From Mercurialis annua (taxonomy: Eukaryota > Streptophyta > Magnoliopsida > Malpighiales > Euphorbiaceae): a stretch of 64,000 nucleotides of DNA. Below the pieces are notes generated by a model. That model was not told the DNA's origin and searched no databases. It saw only the letters and a program-made list of their open reading frames with translations. The DNA is taken from NCBI RefSeq assembly GCF_937616625.2, contig NC_065571.1, positions 53,243,651 through 53,307,650 on the forward strand, given 5' to 3'. Shown here in pieces: positions 24,293 through 35,778 of the stretch. Both the position numbers and the translations under genes were made by a program. Each line of letters starts with the position of its first letter. The stretch's first letter is position 1.

Positions 24293-27206
24293 AGGGGGGA
24301 TTACAATCTCAAAAGAAAACTAGTGACCTTAAGCAGAACTGAAATAATCTAGCAGCATTGGATCATATTGCTCACGTTTTTTTCGGCTCTTGAAATCTAC
24401 CTTAGGTTGCCATAAGTTAATTTGTTGGCAACACAAAATGTCAGGAGAAAGGGATTCGCCATAATTGCACACCTTAAACACTATAAGATATACATATTCT
24501 ACTTTTATCTCCTTTACTACTATATATATCTCCATTGTTATTCCTCTATAAGTCAAAGTAAGAAACCATGTAATCCTAATTGTTTACTATCTTAATGTTT
24601 CTCAGTGGTTCAAGAGTTCCATTTCCTAAAAATTTGTAATCAACTCAAATTTGTCAAATATTATAACCTTAACAATTCAGAAATAATATGGATTTACATC
24701 AATATCATGTGACTTCCCCACCTTGCATTAGAATTATTTTCCCACTTAGTATAAAATGGATCTACATAATAATCACTGATCTGATTCACATTCCTCCTCA
24801 AAAATATATTAGAATCATTCATCATACTTAATTTAAACTCTCTGATTTCATAAATAAATAGCATAATATGATGGGTCAATTAGACAGAAAACACATAAGC
24901 TTAAGTTTTAAGTCAACAATTTAGTAAACTCTATTCCTTCACTAGTTGTGACAAACAAAAAGCGTAAAGGTCTCTTCCAACTCAAGCTGCAGAGCACCAT
25001 AAGCACTTCTGATGATCATATGCAAAAAGTATAAATACTACGTGGAATTAGATAGTTAATGATAATGACCAGGCGAAAATAATACACAAAACAGACCGGT
25101 CGACCAATTAACTATTAAGTGCAAATTAACTATTAAATGCATACCACACTGAAGTTTCGTCAAGTTTTTCGTCATCTGCAAGTCTATAAGACATTAAATA
25201 TAACCACATTGCATTAATAACACGATCAGCAAGAGGTTCATCTGCTGTCCATTCTGGAAGACGAGGGTGAAGTTGTGAATCAATCACATGCTTTTCGTTC
25301 TCTAGAACTTTTGATGCTTTGACTCCATTCAACAAAAACAAATTGGTAAGAGATTCAAGAATTTCTATGGCGCTATCTCCAAGGGGACCAGGAATATCCA
25401 CCTGCAATATTTTTTGAAATGAACATGACTTACTTATTTCGCTTTCCAAAGAAACAAGATGTAAAAGAGTTTTTGTACATAGAAGATATTAAGTATCACA
25501 GTATCTCTAACCTTCTTTTCCAGTGTTTATTTTATGCTTCTGTATATAACTAAATAAAACTGTGTTATAGAAAAGAATACCTCAAGAGATTGTAAGCAAG
25601 GAAACTCCTTCAACAATGCCACCAGTTCACCAACTGAATTTTGCTTCAATGGATTGCCGCGAATATTCAAATGTGAAAGTAATGGCATCTCAAGAGGAGT
25701 AAATGCCTGAAGGAAATCAAAACCATTCTAAGTTAGGAAGCATAAAACTGCACACTGATCAAGTCGTACAAGTGTACAACAAAACTTCGACAGCAGGACG
25801 GGAAAGAAGCCAGCCAATTTGGCATGTAAGACTTCCTAAACTTAGTTTTGAGAACACTGTTTACGGGAAAATTGAGTTTTGCATTTATGAACTATAGAAC
25901 CAAAGGAATATAGCATGAAAATAAGATTTGGTTCAATTAGACAAAGTTCGGACCTTATTGATTAGAGAATCAATACATCTGTTTGGAAGATCAAGCGATG
26001 TCACACTCTGCAATTGAGAGTTTCCCTGATTGATGCAGCCAGGATTATCCTTGCCATACACATCTCCACAAAATCCCAACGCCCACTCGCCAAAATTACT
26101 GGTGAAACGTGAGTTGTAGATTTCTAATCTTGGACATCCGTGGACAATTGCATCCATCATATGAACATCACTGGAGCAGAACAACTGAGTTATCTCATAA
26201 AAGAAGAATAGCCAACAGTAGCTTCAAAGAAAATAATACTTTCCATGTAGAGCGAGCATACCAGTTTTTTAGAACTGGATTGTTATTCAGCCATAGAGCT
26301 TTTAAATTTTCGAACTTGGTAACTTCTTGCACGACTATTTCTACATTCTGAAGCTTGTTTCCACATAAGCTAAGAGCTATTAAATCCTACAGCAATAAAA
26401 AGATCAAAAAAATTATAGCAAACACAAAACTTAAACAAAAATCTCAAGCAATTAGAGTCAAAATAGAATCACGCCAGAAATGATAAAAACTTAAATGAGC
26501 AACTATACCGCACCGGAAATTTATTAGACAAATCAAGAGAAAGAAACACATCATCATCAATGTTAAGCTCCTCAAGCTCCAACCACCTTACAGTATCAAA
26601 ACCTCTAACTTTTGCAGTATTCATTTCATTCTCAACCACATCGAACACATTCAAATTGGATTTTTCGTCTTGTCCATCTTCATTATCAGAATCATTCAAA
26701 TCAATATCAACACACATCAAAGAAGCCATCCTCTGAGCCAAACCTGGAACTTCTTGTAACTGCAAAAACTCAAATAAAGATTCAAACTTTCATCACTAAA
26801 ACAAGATAACACCCCTACCCAGATAAATAAACAGCTAATAACTCAATGTACAACTTTCAAAATCTAATCTTTTACCAAGAACATTTCTAACAACATTCAA
26901 AATTCGAAACTTTAGACATAATAATACCTGTTTGTAAGCATCGGAAAGGCGAAAAGTCCATGCATGATCGACAAGAAAAACATTGGATTCTTGGGGCATG
27001 GAATCGGAAGTGAGAATAAGTTGTCTCTGCCTTCCATCTTCGCAAGGCTGGACTTGGAAGTAAGCGCCGGCGTCGAATGTCTCCGACGTAAGTTTCTCGA
27101 ACAGCTTGCGGTGGAGTGATCGAGGGAGTCCGGAGGCAGCTAATAGCAGACCGTGAACTTTCACAAAGTCATCGTAGGTTTCTATTCTTGCACTAGTGCC
27201 TGACAT
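21335..27206 (-). CDS. TTLL12: TTLL12-like protein: LRR-like region plus tubulin-tyrosine-ligase-like domain
   Basis: Plant relative of TTLL12 (Arabidopsis At1g77550, from memory). Fifteen exons join in frame to 866 residues: 27206-26928, 26759-26514, 26386-26262, 26170-25954, 25706-25581, 25401-25145, 24163-24056, 23812-23671, 23582-23417, 22868-22711, 22555-22232, 22110-22036, 21904-21835, 21760-21603, 21484-21335. Residues about 145-340 contain leucine-rich repeats (DLIALSLCGNKL, HLNIRGNPL). The C-terminal half is an ATP-grasp TTL-like domain with an ATP-site Lys648 in WILKPWNMARTIDT and the FDLRY segment. Near the end, LLEVTYCPDC has Thr819 where active TTL enzymes usually have a metal-binding Asn (EVN), so it may be a pseudoenzyme. 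Canonical tyrosination activity is doubtful; cytoskeletal or chromatin roles are only suggested for animal TTLL12. Introns carry a TG/AG microsatellite. Confidence 0.93.
24227..24299. repeat. (TG)n(AG)n compound microsatellite
   Basis: About eleven TG units run directly into about eighteen AG units and then degenerate GGGAGA repeats. It lies in the large intron of the TTLL12-like gene between exons 6 and 7. Expected to be length-variable. Confidence 0.9.
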
Positions 27207-27850
27207 CTTATCAAGTGTTTCGAGCAGTGAAGGTTTTGGGAGGGTTTTGATGCCTGTGATAACTAGAGTAGAGTCAGGATTGCGACAAGTCGTTGGAAAA
27301 TTACGTAAATGGTCTCTGAATTTTTTGAAATTTTCTTTTTAATATCTGAAATTTTATTTTATTTTGAAATTTTGAACTTTTTTTAAAATACATCAGATAA
27401 GTTCCTTTAACCTTTTTTTTGGATAACCAGTGTATAAAAAAATAAAAAAAAGTGTCATTTTTAATTAAATTTATGTATCCTATTAGTAAAAAAATGTAAT
27501 TATATGTTAAATGATATAGTAGTACAAATAAAATAAGATGGTAAATTATATCGATAAATTCAAAAATTATTCTCAATTTTAATAATAGTAATTTATTGAA
27601 AAATAATTAAAAGTACTCATTTGATATGTTTTTAGAAATCTATGCATAATTTTGTCAATAAAGGAAATTTCAATTTGACCCCTTTGAATATGAAGTATTA
27701 ATGGTTTATATAGGATTTTAGTTGTCGGCAAAGCAAATTGAATTGTGTAGCTAATGGCAGCCAAGATTTGATTAATTGGAGCTTCAAAAGGAAACATAGT
27801 GCTAAGTTTTGAGCTAATGTTGTCTATGTAATGGTTTTTATTGGGATTTA

Positions 27851-28193
27851 GAGCATCTCCATTGCATGTTGTATTTTTTATGCTATTTTTAGCATAAAAT
27901 AAGATAAAATGCTACATATAGCACATATTATTAAAATTTGCTCCATTGCAAAATGCTAAACTAAATGCTAAATTTATAGTTTTATAAGTGATTATCATTA
28001 TTGATGGCAAATCTGTAAATAATTTAGATATAATAAAATTTAGCATATGCTAAACTTTCTAACAAATTTGGCACAAAGTTTAGCATATGCTAAATTTAGC
28101 ACATGAAATAGAAGTGCAATGGAGATGTGCTTTTTATACTAAATGCTAAATTATAGCATTGTGAGGTATTTTAGCACTAGAGTGGAGATGCTC
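27851..28193. mobile_element. Tourist/PIF-Harbinger-like MITE, 343 bp
   Basis: Ends GAGCATCTCCATTGCA and its near complement (AGTGGAGATGCTC) form terminal inverted repeats, flanked by TTA on both sides (27848-27850 and 28194-28196), the usual PIF/Harbinger duplication. The interior has repeated ATGCTAAATT / TTTAGCAT motifs and an internal GCAATGGAGATGTGC. Non-coding. It lies upstream of the TTLL12-like gene, in the spacer to the OXS3-like gene. Confidence 0.75.
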
Positions 28194-28199
28194 TTATAA

Positions 28200-29028
28200 A
28201 GACCAAAATGTTGTACTAACAATTTGAAGATGGAAACCTGTCTTTATAAATCAACATAACATTTTCATAAAGAATGACAGACAAACAAATCATTACAGTT
28301 CTGATATAGTATTTGTTAGTTAATTTTTCAAAAAAGAAGACATATAAAATTTTCATATAAAAAGATAACCACTACAATAAAAATAATTAAAAAATAAAGT
28401 TAATTTAGTTTTAAGGATTCTTCATCTACCCTCTATTACTTGATTCATATGCATTGAGAAGTAACACAGTAGGGTATAGGTTCGGTTCCTCGTGCAAGCG
28501 CTCTCCTTTCTAATATATTAAAACCAAAATTAAAAACAAACTTTTATCAATAGTTTGCGCATAATGACATTAAACAACTAATTTAGGATTATCAAAAGTG
28601 ATTATCTTTATTTTTATTTTGACGAGATGGTTTCGACTTTTTTTTTCCTATCGTACTACTATTTTTATATCAACTTGTAACTAAACTATCGTATTTTAGT
28701 TTCATAGCAATAAAATAAAATTATTAATTAATTTTTTTTTAATAATTGGAGAAGGACGAGTATTTATAGAAGATTTGAATCCACAAGTCCACGATTTAAC
28801 AATTTTTTGCTCAACATTTATATCATAATTGTTAATTAAATTATGTTTTTGTGAAAACAGACTCATCACACACACATATATATCAATTAAGGTGATGATT
28901 CTGTTTATCAATATATCATATAACCTTTGTATTTCTATAAAACTGCAATTTATTTATTATAAACAAAAATTAAAAATATTAAAAAGAACATAAAACTTTC
29001 CTGGCATTTTCTTTAAATTTTGTGAAAT

Positions 29029-29059
<31 letters not shown>

Positions 29060-29352
29060 AATCACCGACTGACAAAAGCAGCACATGAGATGATAAAGAC
29101 AAGTCAAAAGCAGATAACCTGGTACACACTTCATAGTCACCACCTCCCACAAATATTTAAACTCAACAGATAAACATCAACTCCTCCCGACAAACCCACC
29201 TATCCTATTTTTCTTACCAAGATAATATATTTTACTCTCTTCCATTCCCAATTCGGATAACCCTTCTCTTTTTATTCTTCTTTTTTCCCATTTCTTTCGA
29301 TAAATTGCTCTCTTTTCTTGGAATTTTCAATCTGTTCTTTTGCATTTCTGTG
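28200..29352. other. Upstream region of the OXS3-like gene
   Basis: Mostly AT-rich. Near 28470-28500 GGGTATAGGTTCGGTTCC contains a box B-like sequence (GGTTCGGTTCC), possibly a SINE remnant, but ends were not found. A run of about 24 A is at 29030-29054. The 150 bases before 29353 are pyrimidine-rich and look like a promoter/5' UTR of a stress-type gene; ATATTTAAA near 29153 is a candidate TATA box. Confidence 0.4.
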
Positions 29353-30761
29353 ATGTCAATTGCTTTTCAAACAACTTCTGGTGATTCTATCCACAGCTCT
29401 CGTTTTATCCGCCACCACCGTATGTCACCCTATTTTCTTACTGGGTGCGCCGGAGAACGGAGGTTTCCGGCTGCTGAAAGTGGTAGGAGGAGGAAGAAGA
29501 AGGGTTCTGATTCTGATTCTGATTTGAGCTCTTCTTCTTCTTCGTCGTCGATCGGAAAGGACAGTGATGAGGAGGAGGATTGTGGTGGAGAATTTGAGGC
29601 TCAGAGCTCGTTTAAAGGACCTTTGGATACTATGGATGCGTTGGAGGAAGTTTTGCCCATCAAGTAGGTTTTTTTTTGCTGGGTCTTTATTAAATCTTGA
29701 TTGTGTTTTGAGTAATTTTTAACTGATGGTAACGAATTGTATTGATTGCAAATTGGAATGCTGAACTGCAGTAGCATCTTAAGCCTTGTTTTGCCTAAAG
29801 CTGAATGATCTGATGTGCATAAACTATGTTGCAAGAGAACTTATTGAATCCTATGTTTTGTGGCTAAGTAGCACGGACACTACATTCTATCGATGTTTTC
29901 TGTTTCGGAAACTTGGCTTTTCGAATTTAGAACTTCATTTTTAACTTAGGAAACCTTGAAATAACACTATTTCCTTGTGTCCGTATGCATTTAATGTTCG
30001 TGCTACATAGTTTTGCAGTTTTCGTTGTTAGAAACACAACTCAAACGCCATTATCCGACATTTATAACTTATTCTTGTAAAAAATGTGGTTTTGCCTTTT
30101 CTGATTTAGGAAGTTTCTTAATTCAGCATTTTCCATTTACTTCTACATAGTTTGTAAATGTAGAGAGCTGATTAATAAATTGGTCTTGCTACTTGTCATT
30201 AGGCTATTGCTAGTGTTATTTGTAACATTAGTTTTCAATTTTTTTTCTTTATCTCCCTTGTTATTACTGGTGTTTTTTAATGTCGCTGACCTTGCTATTT
30301 ATGAACCTCTCAGGAAAGGTATATCGAAGTTTTATAATGGAAAATCAAAGTCATTCACAAGTCTAGCAGATGCCTCTTCTGCTCCCTCAGTCAAAGCTTT
30401 TGCTAAACCGGAAAATCCTTATAACAGGAAGCGCAAAAATGTATTAGCTCGCAATGTTGTATGCGATGACAGGAATCTCAATCACCTGTCAAAAGATAAT
30501 GAAAGCTGCATGTCAAAGAGACCAACAATGTTTAATCGAGGCACATTAGCTCTCGGTTCAATAATGGACTGCCATAAAAGCTATAATAAAGAGGAGTCTC
30601 AGGCAATGTCATCTTTACCTCCACGGCATCCCCATGCAAAAACATCGCATATCCACGAACCGTGTTTGCCACCTCATCAAAGAAAATCTAATTGGCGATC
30701 TTTCTCCCTCTCTGATCTGCAATGTGCTGTCGCAGCTGCAACTTCTAATGACCGAGGATGA
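29353..30761 (+). CDS. OXS3-like (oxidative stress 3) nuclear protein
   Basis: Member of the plant OXIDATIVE STRESS 3 family, chromatin-associated proteins linked to tolerance of metals and oxidative stress. Two exons, 29353-29663 and 30314-30761, give 252 residues with the codon AA|G split at the junction. The family hallmark GPLDTMDALEEVLPIK lies at about residues 89-104 and continues across the splice into KGISKFYNGKSKSFTSLADA. Before it is an RRRKKK basic patch, a long Ser run and an acidic stretch (SDEEED). The C-terminal part is basic and low complexity, ending in a conserved SFSLSDLQ-like segment. The ATG at 29353 is used; upstream in-frame sequence has only non-ATG codons. The exact OXS3 or O3L paralogue cannot be told. 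Confidence 0.92.
29878..30006. mobile_element. GTAGCACGGAC-ended MITE in the OXS3-like intron
   Basis: The segment begins GTAGCACGGACAC and ends GTTCGTGCTAC, an inverted pair. The interior (TTTCGGAAACTTGG, ACTTCATTTTTAAC, CCTTGAAATAA, GTGTCCGTAT) matches in order the repeat at 36188-36396 in the ORG4-like intron, so two copies of one family lie in introns of neighbouring genes. Confidence 0.7.
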
Positions 30762-31939
30762 GACAATTCACAGTGAAGACACTGACAACTTACTATATAT
30801 TGACTTATAGCCTTAGTTTTGCTTCTCAGCATGAATCTGGAAGTAGGAGATATGTCACGGAGTTGAAGTCCGTGGCATGTAATTTGATTATTCCGCCAAT
30901 GGTTCTTGTAGTCTCAGGTATGTCCTGCCTGGGTTTTTTTTAAGAAGATGAATGCTTGCTGCACTGTTTCTTAAGTGCTGTCTGCTATTACTGTTAGGTT
31001 ATGACTATAATATTACGGTCTTGTGTATCATATGAGTATCTAAATGTTATGTCACATGTTCGTATTAGGGAATTTTGTTTGAAATTTTGGGATTTAGATG
31101 AAAATTTTTGTGCATTTGCAAGAGAGGTGAAACCATGGTATAGGGGGACTATCTAGCATTCAGAAATTATGACTAGATCATCGAGTTGGGTGGGAGTCTG
31201 CATATGATTAAAACCGGACACATGTACAAGACAACTATACCAAAAACTGCTTGCATATTTTATGAACTCGGTTTACCACATAATATTATGAAATTTCTAT
31301 TGATAGTAGGAGCTAATCAAACAGTTGAAAAACTTTTAAAATGAAATTATTGGTAGCTGTTGGGTTTAATATAACAGTTTCAACTGTTCACACTTATTGG
31401 AACAATTTCTTTAGCTCACATAGGCAACATCTGAACTTAATAGATTTCAAAGATTTTGTGAATTTTTTTAGATTAAATTATTAAAGACTATCTTTTTTCA
31501 TCATGATTTCGTTCCTAGCAATACAGTGCCTTATATTATAAAGCATAAATTATTAGCAACTACTAATAATTTATGGAAAGAGAGCTTGTGATGCAGTGCT
31601 ATTGCACATTTGATGTACTTCTTGTTAATTATTTCAAACTTAAACTAGTTAAACACTTAAATAAAATCATTCAGTTAATCTTCTACAAGATTGCCTATGA
31701 ATCAGATGATATTCATGTTCTAATTTTGCCTCTTCTTTTTGCGGTGAATCAAACTTATCTTAAATTTATGCTACTATATAAAGCTATATACTATTTTGAT
31801 AATTAAATCTGTGTATATGATGTGGATTCATAATTCACACCAGGTGCTAAATTTAAAAAAGTATTAAATTTGTACCGGAATTGATTAGTCCGAACAAAAG
31901 CTAACTTTTTGTAGTCTTAAAGTTCTGTACTTAGTAAAC
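30762..31939. other. 3' region of the OXS3-like gene and AT-rich spacer
   Basis: The first 200 or so bases are likely 3' UTR. The remainder is AT-rich without recognisable genes or clean repeats. An open frame at 31573-31806 has no similarity I recognise and typical non-coding composition. Confidence 0.4.
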
Positions 31940-32174
31940 AAATAATATCATTTATGAATAATCGACAAAGCGGAATATTTACTAATGATTATTATACTTT
32001 CATTTACTTATAAGATTCCGAATGATTATACAATGCTGAAATTTTGGAATATATAAATAAATATTGTCATTTATGAATAACCGACAAGGCGGAATATTTA
32101 CTAATGGTTATTATACTTTCATTTATTTATAAGATTCTGAATGATTATAGAAGTCCGAAATTTTGGAAAATATT
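31940..32174. repeat. Tandem duplication with 119-bp period
   Basis: TCATTTATGAATAATCGACA at 31948 recurs as TCATTTATGAATAACCGACA at 32067. The similarity continues over about 115 bases (GCGGAATATTTACTAATG, TTATTATACTTTCATTTA) with roughly 8-10% differences. It is in the upstream region of the RRM-like gene. Confidence 0.85.
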
Positions 32175-32622
32175 AATATGATAAATTTAAAATGTGAACT
32201 ACATAGCTGATTCGTTTACATTATGACAATTCATCAAAAACACACTAAAAATAAACATTTAATTCTGCTATATAATTTGAACATAATTCATTATGAATTT
32301 ATCATCAAAATAAATATTAAACATTGTCCGACATTTCCGATATTCTCGGCATTTACAAGAAAATTCAGTTCAGTTAGCTAGATACAGCAATTACTCTTCT
32401 TTTTAAGTTTTCTTAACATCTGTAAGAAATTTCATGAGAGCCAGATATGCTATAACCTGAAAGTGGTAAAACTTTTGAATGAAAAATCTACTTTCATTTA
32501 TTATTTCTTTTTTTCAACAAATTAACTAATTCTGGTTATGCAAACCATAGTCATATATACTATAAATTAGCTTAGACTGATAAATAATAGTATAACATCT
32601 ACTTCACTGATAAAAAAAAAGT

Positions 32623-33381
32623 ATGGCTGCTGCTGCTTCAAATTTATGGATGTCCATGGACGAATTCAAGCTGTTTCACTCGATGGATCGCGAGCTTTAC
32701 TCGATCCTTGTGATGGAACTGCAGCGAGATCCACTGTTGTCGATGCAAGCAATGGCGTTATGGATATGGTTAGAGAGGATCGGCTGCAAATTTTTTATAA
32801 AGAAAATCCTTTCTCTTCCAAGCAATGTGATTAATAATCTAATTGATGAATCCATAATTTGTCTTAGTTGCATAACCAATGATCAGTTCACTAATGATCA
32901 TCAAATCCCTATTTTACGAAGCGTGCTAGAGAAAGATATTTCTCTAAAATGTTTGCATAATCATAGAGTTTGTGCAACTCAAAAGGTGGGGAAGATTTTG
33001 AATGAAGTTTGCTTTAAAGCTTGTGGTGATATAATGCAACAAGCCATGCAAAATAATTATAATATTTATGGTGTCGGTGCTGATGATCGGACCATGTTCG
33101 TTACATTTTCTAGGGGTTTTCCTGTGTATGAAGGGGAAATGAGGCAATTTTTCACTAAGTATTATGGGGATTGCATCGAGTCTCTTAAGATGCAGGTCGT
33201 CGATGAGATGAATGAGCAAGCATTGTTTGCAAGGATTGTATTCCGATCACCGGTGACTATTCCATCGATTCTTAACGGAGAGGACAAAGCTAAGTTTTAC
33301 ATCAATGGAAAACATGTCTGGGCTAGAAAATTTGTACCAAAAACCCCTCAAGCTTCACTACCATACAACTTATTCCCGTGA
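32623..33381 (+). CDS. Intronless plant protein with C-terminal RRM-like domain
   Basis: One exon encodes 252 residues from ATG 32623 to a TGA at 33379. The N-terminal half is helical and recalls a plant family with the pattern MELQRDP, MALWIWLE, and IKKILSLP at about residues 32-66. From about residue 153 the protein resembles an RNA recognition motif: an RNP2-like DRTMFVTFSRGFPV, a helix (EMRQFFTKYYG), a strand pair with ALFARIVF, and KAKFYINGKHVWARKF at the end. RNA binding is inferred, not shown. I do not recall a characterised member. Lack of introns could reflect retroposition, but no poly(A) tail or target repeat is obvious. Not part of the remembered At2g06005-06040 block. Confidence 0.8.
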   Translation: MAAAASNLWMSMDEFKLFHSMDRELYSILVMELQRDPLLSMQAMALWIWLERIGCKFFIKKILSLPSNVINNLIDESIICLSCITNDQFTNDHQIPILRSVLEKDISLKCLHNHRVCATQKVGKILNEVCFKACGDIMQQAMQNNYNIYGVGADDRTMFVTFSRGFPVYEGEMRQFFTKYYGDCIESLKMQVVDEMNEQALFARIVFRSPVTIPSILNGEDKAKFYINGKHVWARKFVPKTPQASLPYNLFP

Positions 33382-33543
33382 CGACTTTAATTTAATAATG
33401 TGATGGAATTCAACATGTAACTTTCAAGTTAAAGTAATGGCTTTGTCGTGAATTTATTTTTAACATACTTCAATTAATCATGTTCTTTTCTGAAATTTTA
33501 AAAATATATCTTATGCGTTTAGTTTACGTATCTATAAGAATAA

Positions 33544-33923
33544 GGCTTAATGCCTTAAAAAAGAACCCGACCTTTAATCTCCTTTTCAATCCTACTCTGA
33601 CGTTGAAAATTCGTCAATTTTATCCCATTTTGCATTTTTTCCATTTCAATTGTATCCTGAAACATAAAATTGACATTTAATTATTTGACAAAAGTTCAAA
33701 AAAATTCTTCAAAAATGGTCAATTCAATATAAAAAGTTAATCTAATGCAAAAAGGATTAATTTAAAAAAAAATTACCAAATAAAAAAAAGGTCAATTTTA
33801 TATTTTAGGATACAATTGAAATGAAAAAAAAACTACAAAATAGGGTAAAATTGTCAGATTTGCAACGTCAGAGTAAGATTGAGAAGGAGATGAAGAGTCA
33901 GAGTTTTTTTAAGACACCAGGCT
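33544..33923. mobile_element. Foldback Mutator-like MITE, 380 bp
   Basis: It starts GGCTTAATGCCTTAAAAAA and ends TTTTTTTAAGACACCAGGCT, and inverted similarity extends more than 100 bp inward (TCAATTTTATCCCATTTTGC against GCAAAATAGGGTAAAATTG-like sequence). A 9-bp duplication TAAGAATAA flanks it (33535-33543 and 33924-33932). It sits about 160 bases downstream of the RRM-like gene. Non-coding. Confidence 0.82.
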
Positions 33924-34984
33924 TAAGAATAACTTCTTTTTTGCGACAAAAATAAATTATGGGAACGCATACGGATTCATTTATCAATTAAACTAACATG
34001 AAGCTTATAATAATTTCAAAGGTGAGAAAAATTATTGATATAAATTTCTTGAAAAGAAATGTTATGATCTGAACTCAAAGTTAATATTAAGATACCAAAT
34101 TTTCCTCTAAATAATTACTTTTATTAGGGCAATGTTTTAATTGAAATATGATATTTTTAACCAATAAATGTAATCCACCTAAATATGTAGCTGTAATCTA
34201 AATTACTACTATTTACTGTTACCGTTCAACAAGTGTTCAGTCTTTTAAAAAATAAAATCTCGAATGATTGAAGAATCCCTTATACTTGCTCAAAAGAAGC
34301 TTAATAATCCTCCACTAACCAATTATCTATATGTCAAATGATATATAAAGGTTAAACATATTTTCTAAAATTGTGGTAACGTCAACTAAACTCGCAATAA
34401 ATCAGTTTTTTATTTGTGTGGTTGAGTTTTTAAAATTTATTAAATTTTAATATAGGTCTAAATATTGAACTTTCACTCTAATGGAAAAAGCTTTTAAAAA
34501 TTTTGTATTAGGTTTTCAATTTACCTTCTAATTGTTTTTCACAAATAAGTTTAGGCTTAGCGTATATATATTGTAGAACAAAAATTATATTATTTGTGAT
34601 TTCAATTCTTAAATTTTAACGTCTGAATCTTTATTTTCTCATTAATGTTTCGGCTTTTTAAAAAATGACGACTATATCACAATACACACATATGTATAGA
34701 ATTAAAATGTTAAACCATGTAAAAAAGTTGAAATTTCTTTTTGATTATGTTATTAGCCTGGTAATCGAAAATAATTAAAAATACTTCTTTGGTACATTTT
34801 ATAGATCGTTTAGATCAAATGGTTAAAAGCACTTTTTATATTTTTTTTAATTTAAACGTATCAAAGAAGTATTTATTTTTTTAATCTAACATTTAAAAAT
34901 ACCAATTAAAATTTTTAATTTAACTAAATCTAAATAAATTTTAAATATATATAATTAATATATGCTAGACATGGAAAACGTATT

Positions 34985-35185
34985 TGAATTTTTTCCAAAT
35001 AAAAAAGACGTCAATTTAATATTTCAGAGTACAATTGAAATAAAAAAATGTGAAATAGGATAAAATTGGCGATTTTTCAATGTGCGTAGAATTGAAAAGG
35101 GGTTAAATGTCGGAATTTTTCAATGTGCGTAGAATTGAAAAGGGGTTAAATGTCGGAATTTTTCAAGACATTAGGCCTTTTTTTT
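34985..35185. mobile_element. Truncated copy of the same MITE family with a tandem duplication
   Basis: The order GACGTCAATTTAATATTTCA, GTACAATTGAAAT, GAAATAGGATAAAATTGGC, TCAAGACATTAGGCC follows the right half of the element at 33544-33923. Within it a unit of about 45 bp (CAATGTGCGTAGAATTGAAA, then AGGGGTTAAATGTCGG) is present twice in exact tandem from about 35078 to 35167. Confidence 0.7.
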
Positions 35186-35204
35186 AATCTATAGTTCGTG
35201 CTAA

Positions 35205-35527
35205 GGCTGAATACATAGTTTAACTCTTGAACTTATATCTTTTATCCATCTGACCTCTAAATTTATTGTCTCACCTATCGAACCTCTGAACTTGTTAAAT
35301 GATTCGATTTGATCCCCGAACTTGATAAATACATAAACATTGAACCCCTCCGTACATAAATTCTTCTAGAATGTTTCAAGTGCCAGGTGGACAATGAGGG
35401 GTTCATATTTACGTATTTATCAAATTTAGGGGTCAAATCGGATTATTTAACAAATTCAGAGATTCGATAGGTGAGATGTTACGTTTAGGGATTAAATAGG
35501 TAAAACGGTACAGTTTATATTAAGCCA
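35205..35527. mobile_element. Foldback Mutator-like MITE, 323 bp
   Basis: Left GGCTGAATACATAGTTTAA and right TTTATATTAAGCCA are inverted, and the arms pair through the interior (CACCTATCGAACCTCTGAA against TTCAGAGATTCGATAGGTG). Exact 9-bp flanks TCGTGCTAA lie at 35196-35204 and 35528-35536. Unrelated in its interior to the MITE at 33544 but with the same GGCT ends and duplication size. It lies within 250 bases of the ORG4-like start, next to the likely promoter. Confidence 0.83.
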
Positions 35528-35778
35528 TCGTGCTAATACCAAACTTCATTCAAAATAAAACATCACAACCATCAATAACAGTCTTCTCTCACTCCACTAC
35601 TGGTCCGGTCTCTCTCTAGGTTTCCACGAAATTAAGAAATGCCCAGTTGCTGTTCACCAATTTAAGCAGCTGCAGGTACTCATACTTTCTCATAATTAAT
35701 TGAAAGTGAGAGAATTTAAAGAGATGTGATATGGGTTAATTTCTGGATTTTAATTTTGTTATTTGGATTGCTAGAAAG

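Noticed and set aside
28440..28560. Possible tRNA or SINE from a GGTTCGGTTCC box B
   Set aside because: No cloverleaf could be drawn, and no box A, tail or target duplication was found.
29305..29352. Upstream hydrophobic extension of the OXS3-like protein
   Set aside because: It starts with TTG, not ATG, and OXS3 proteins have no signal peptide.
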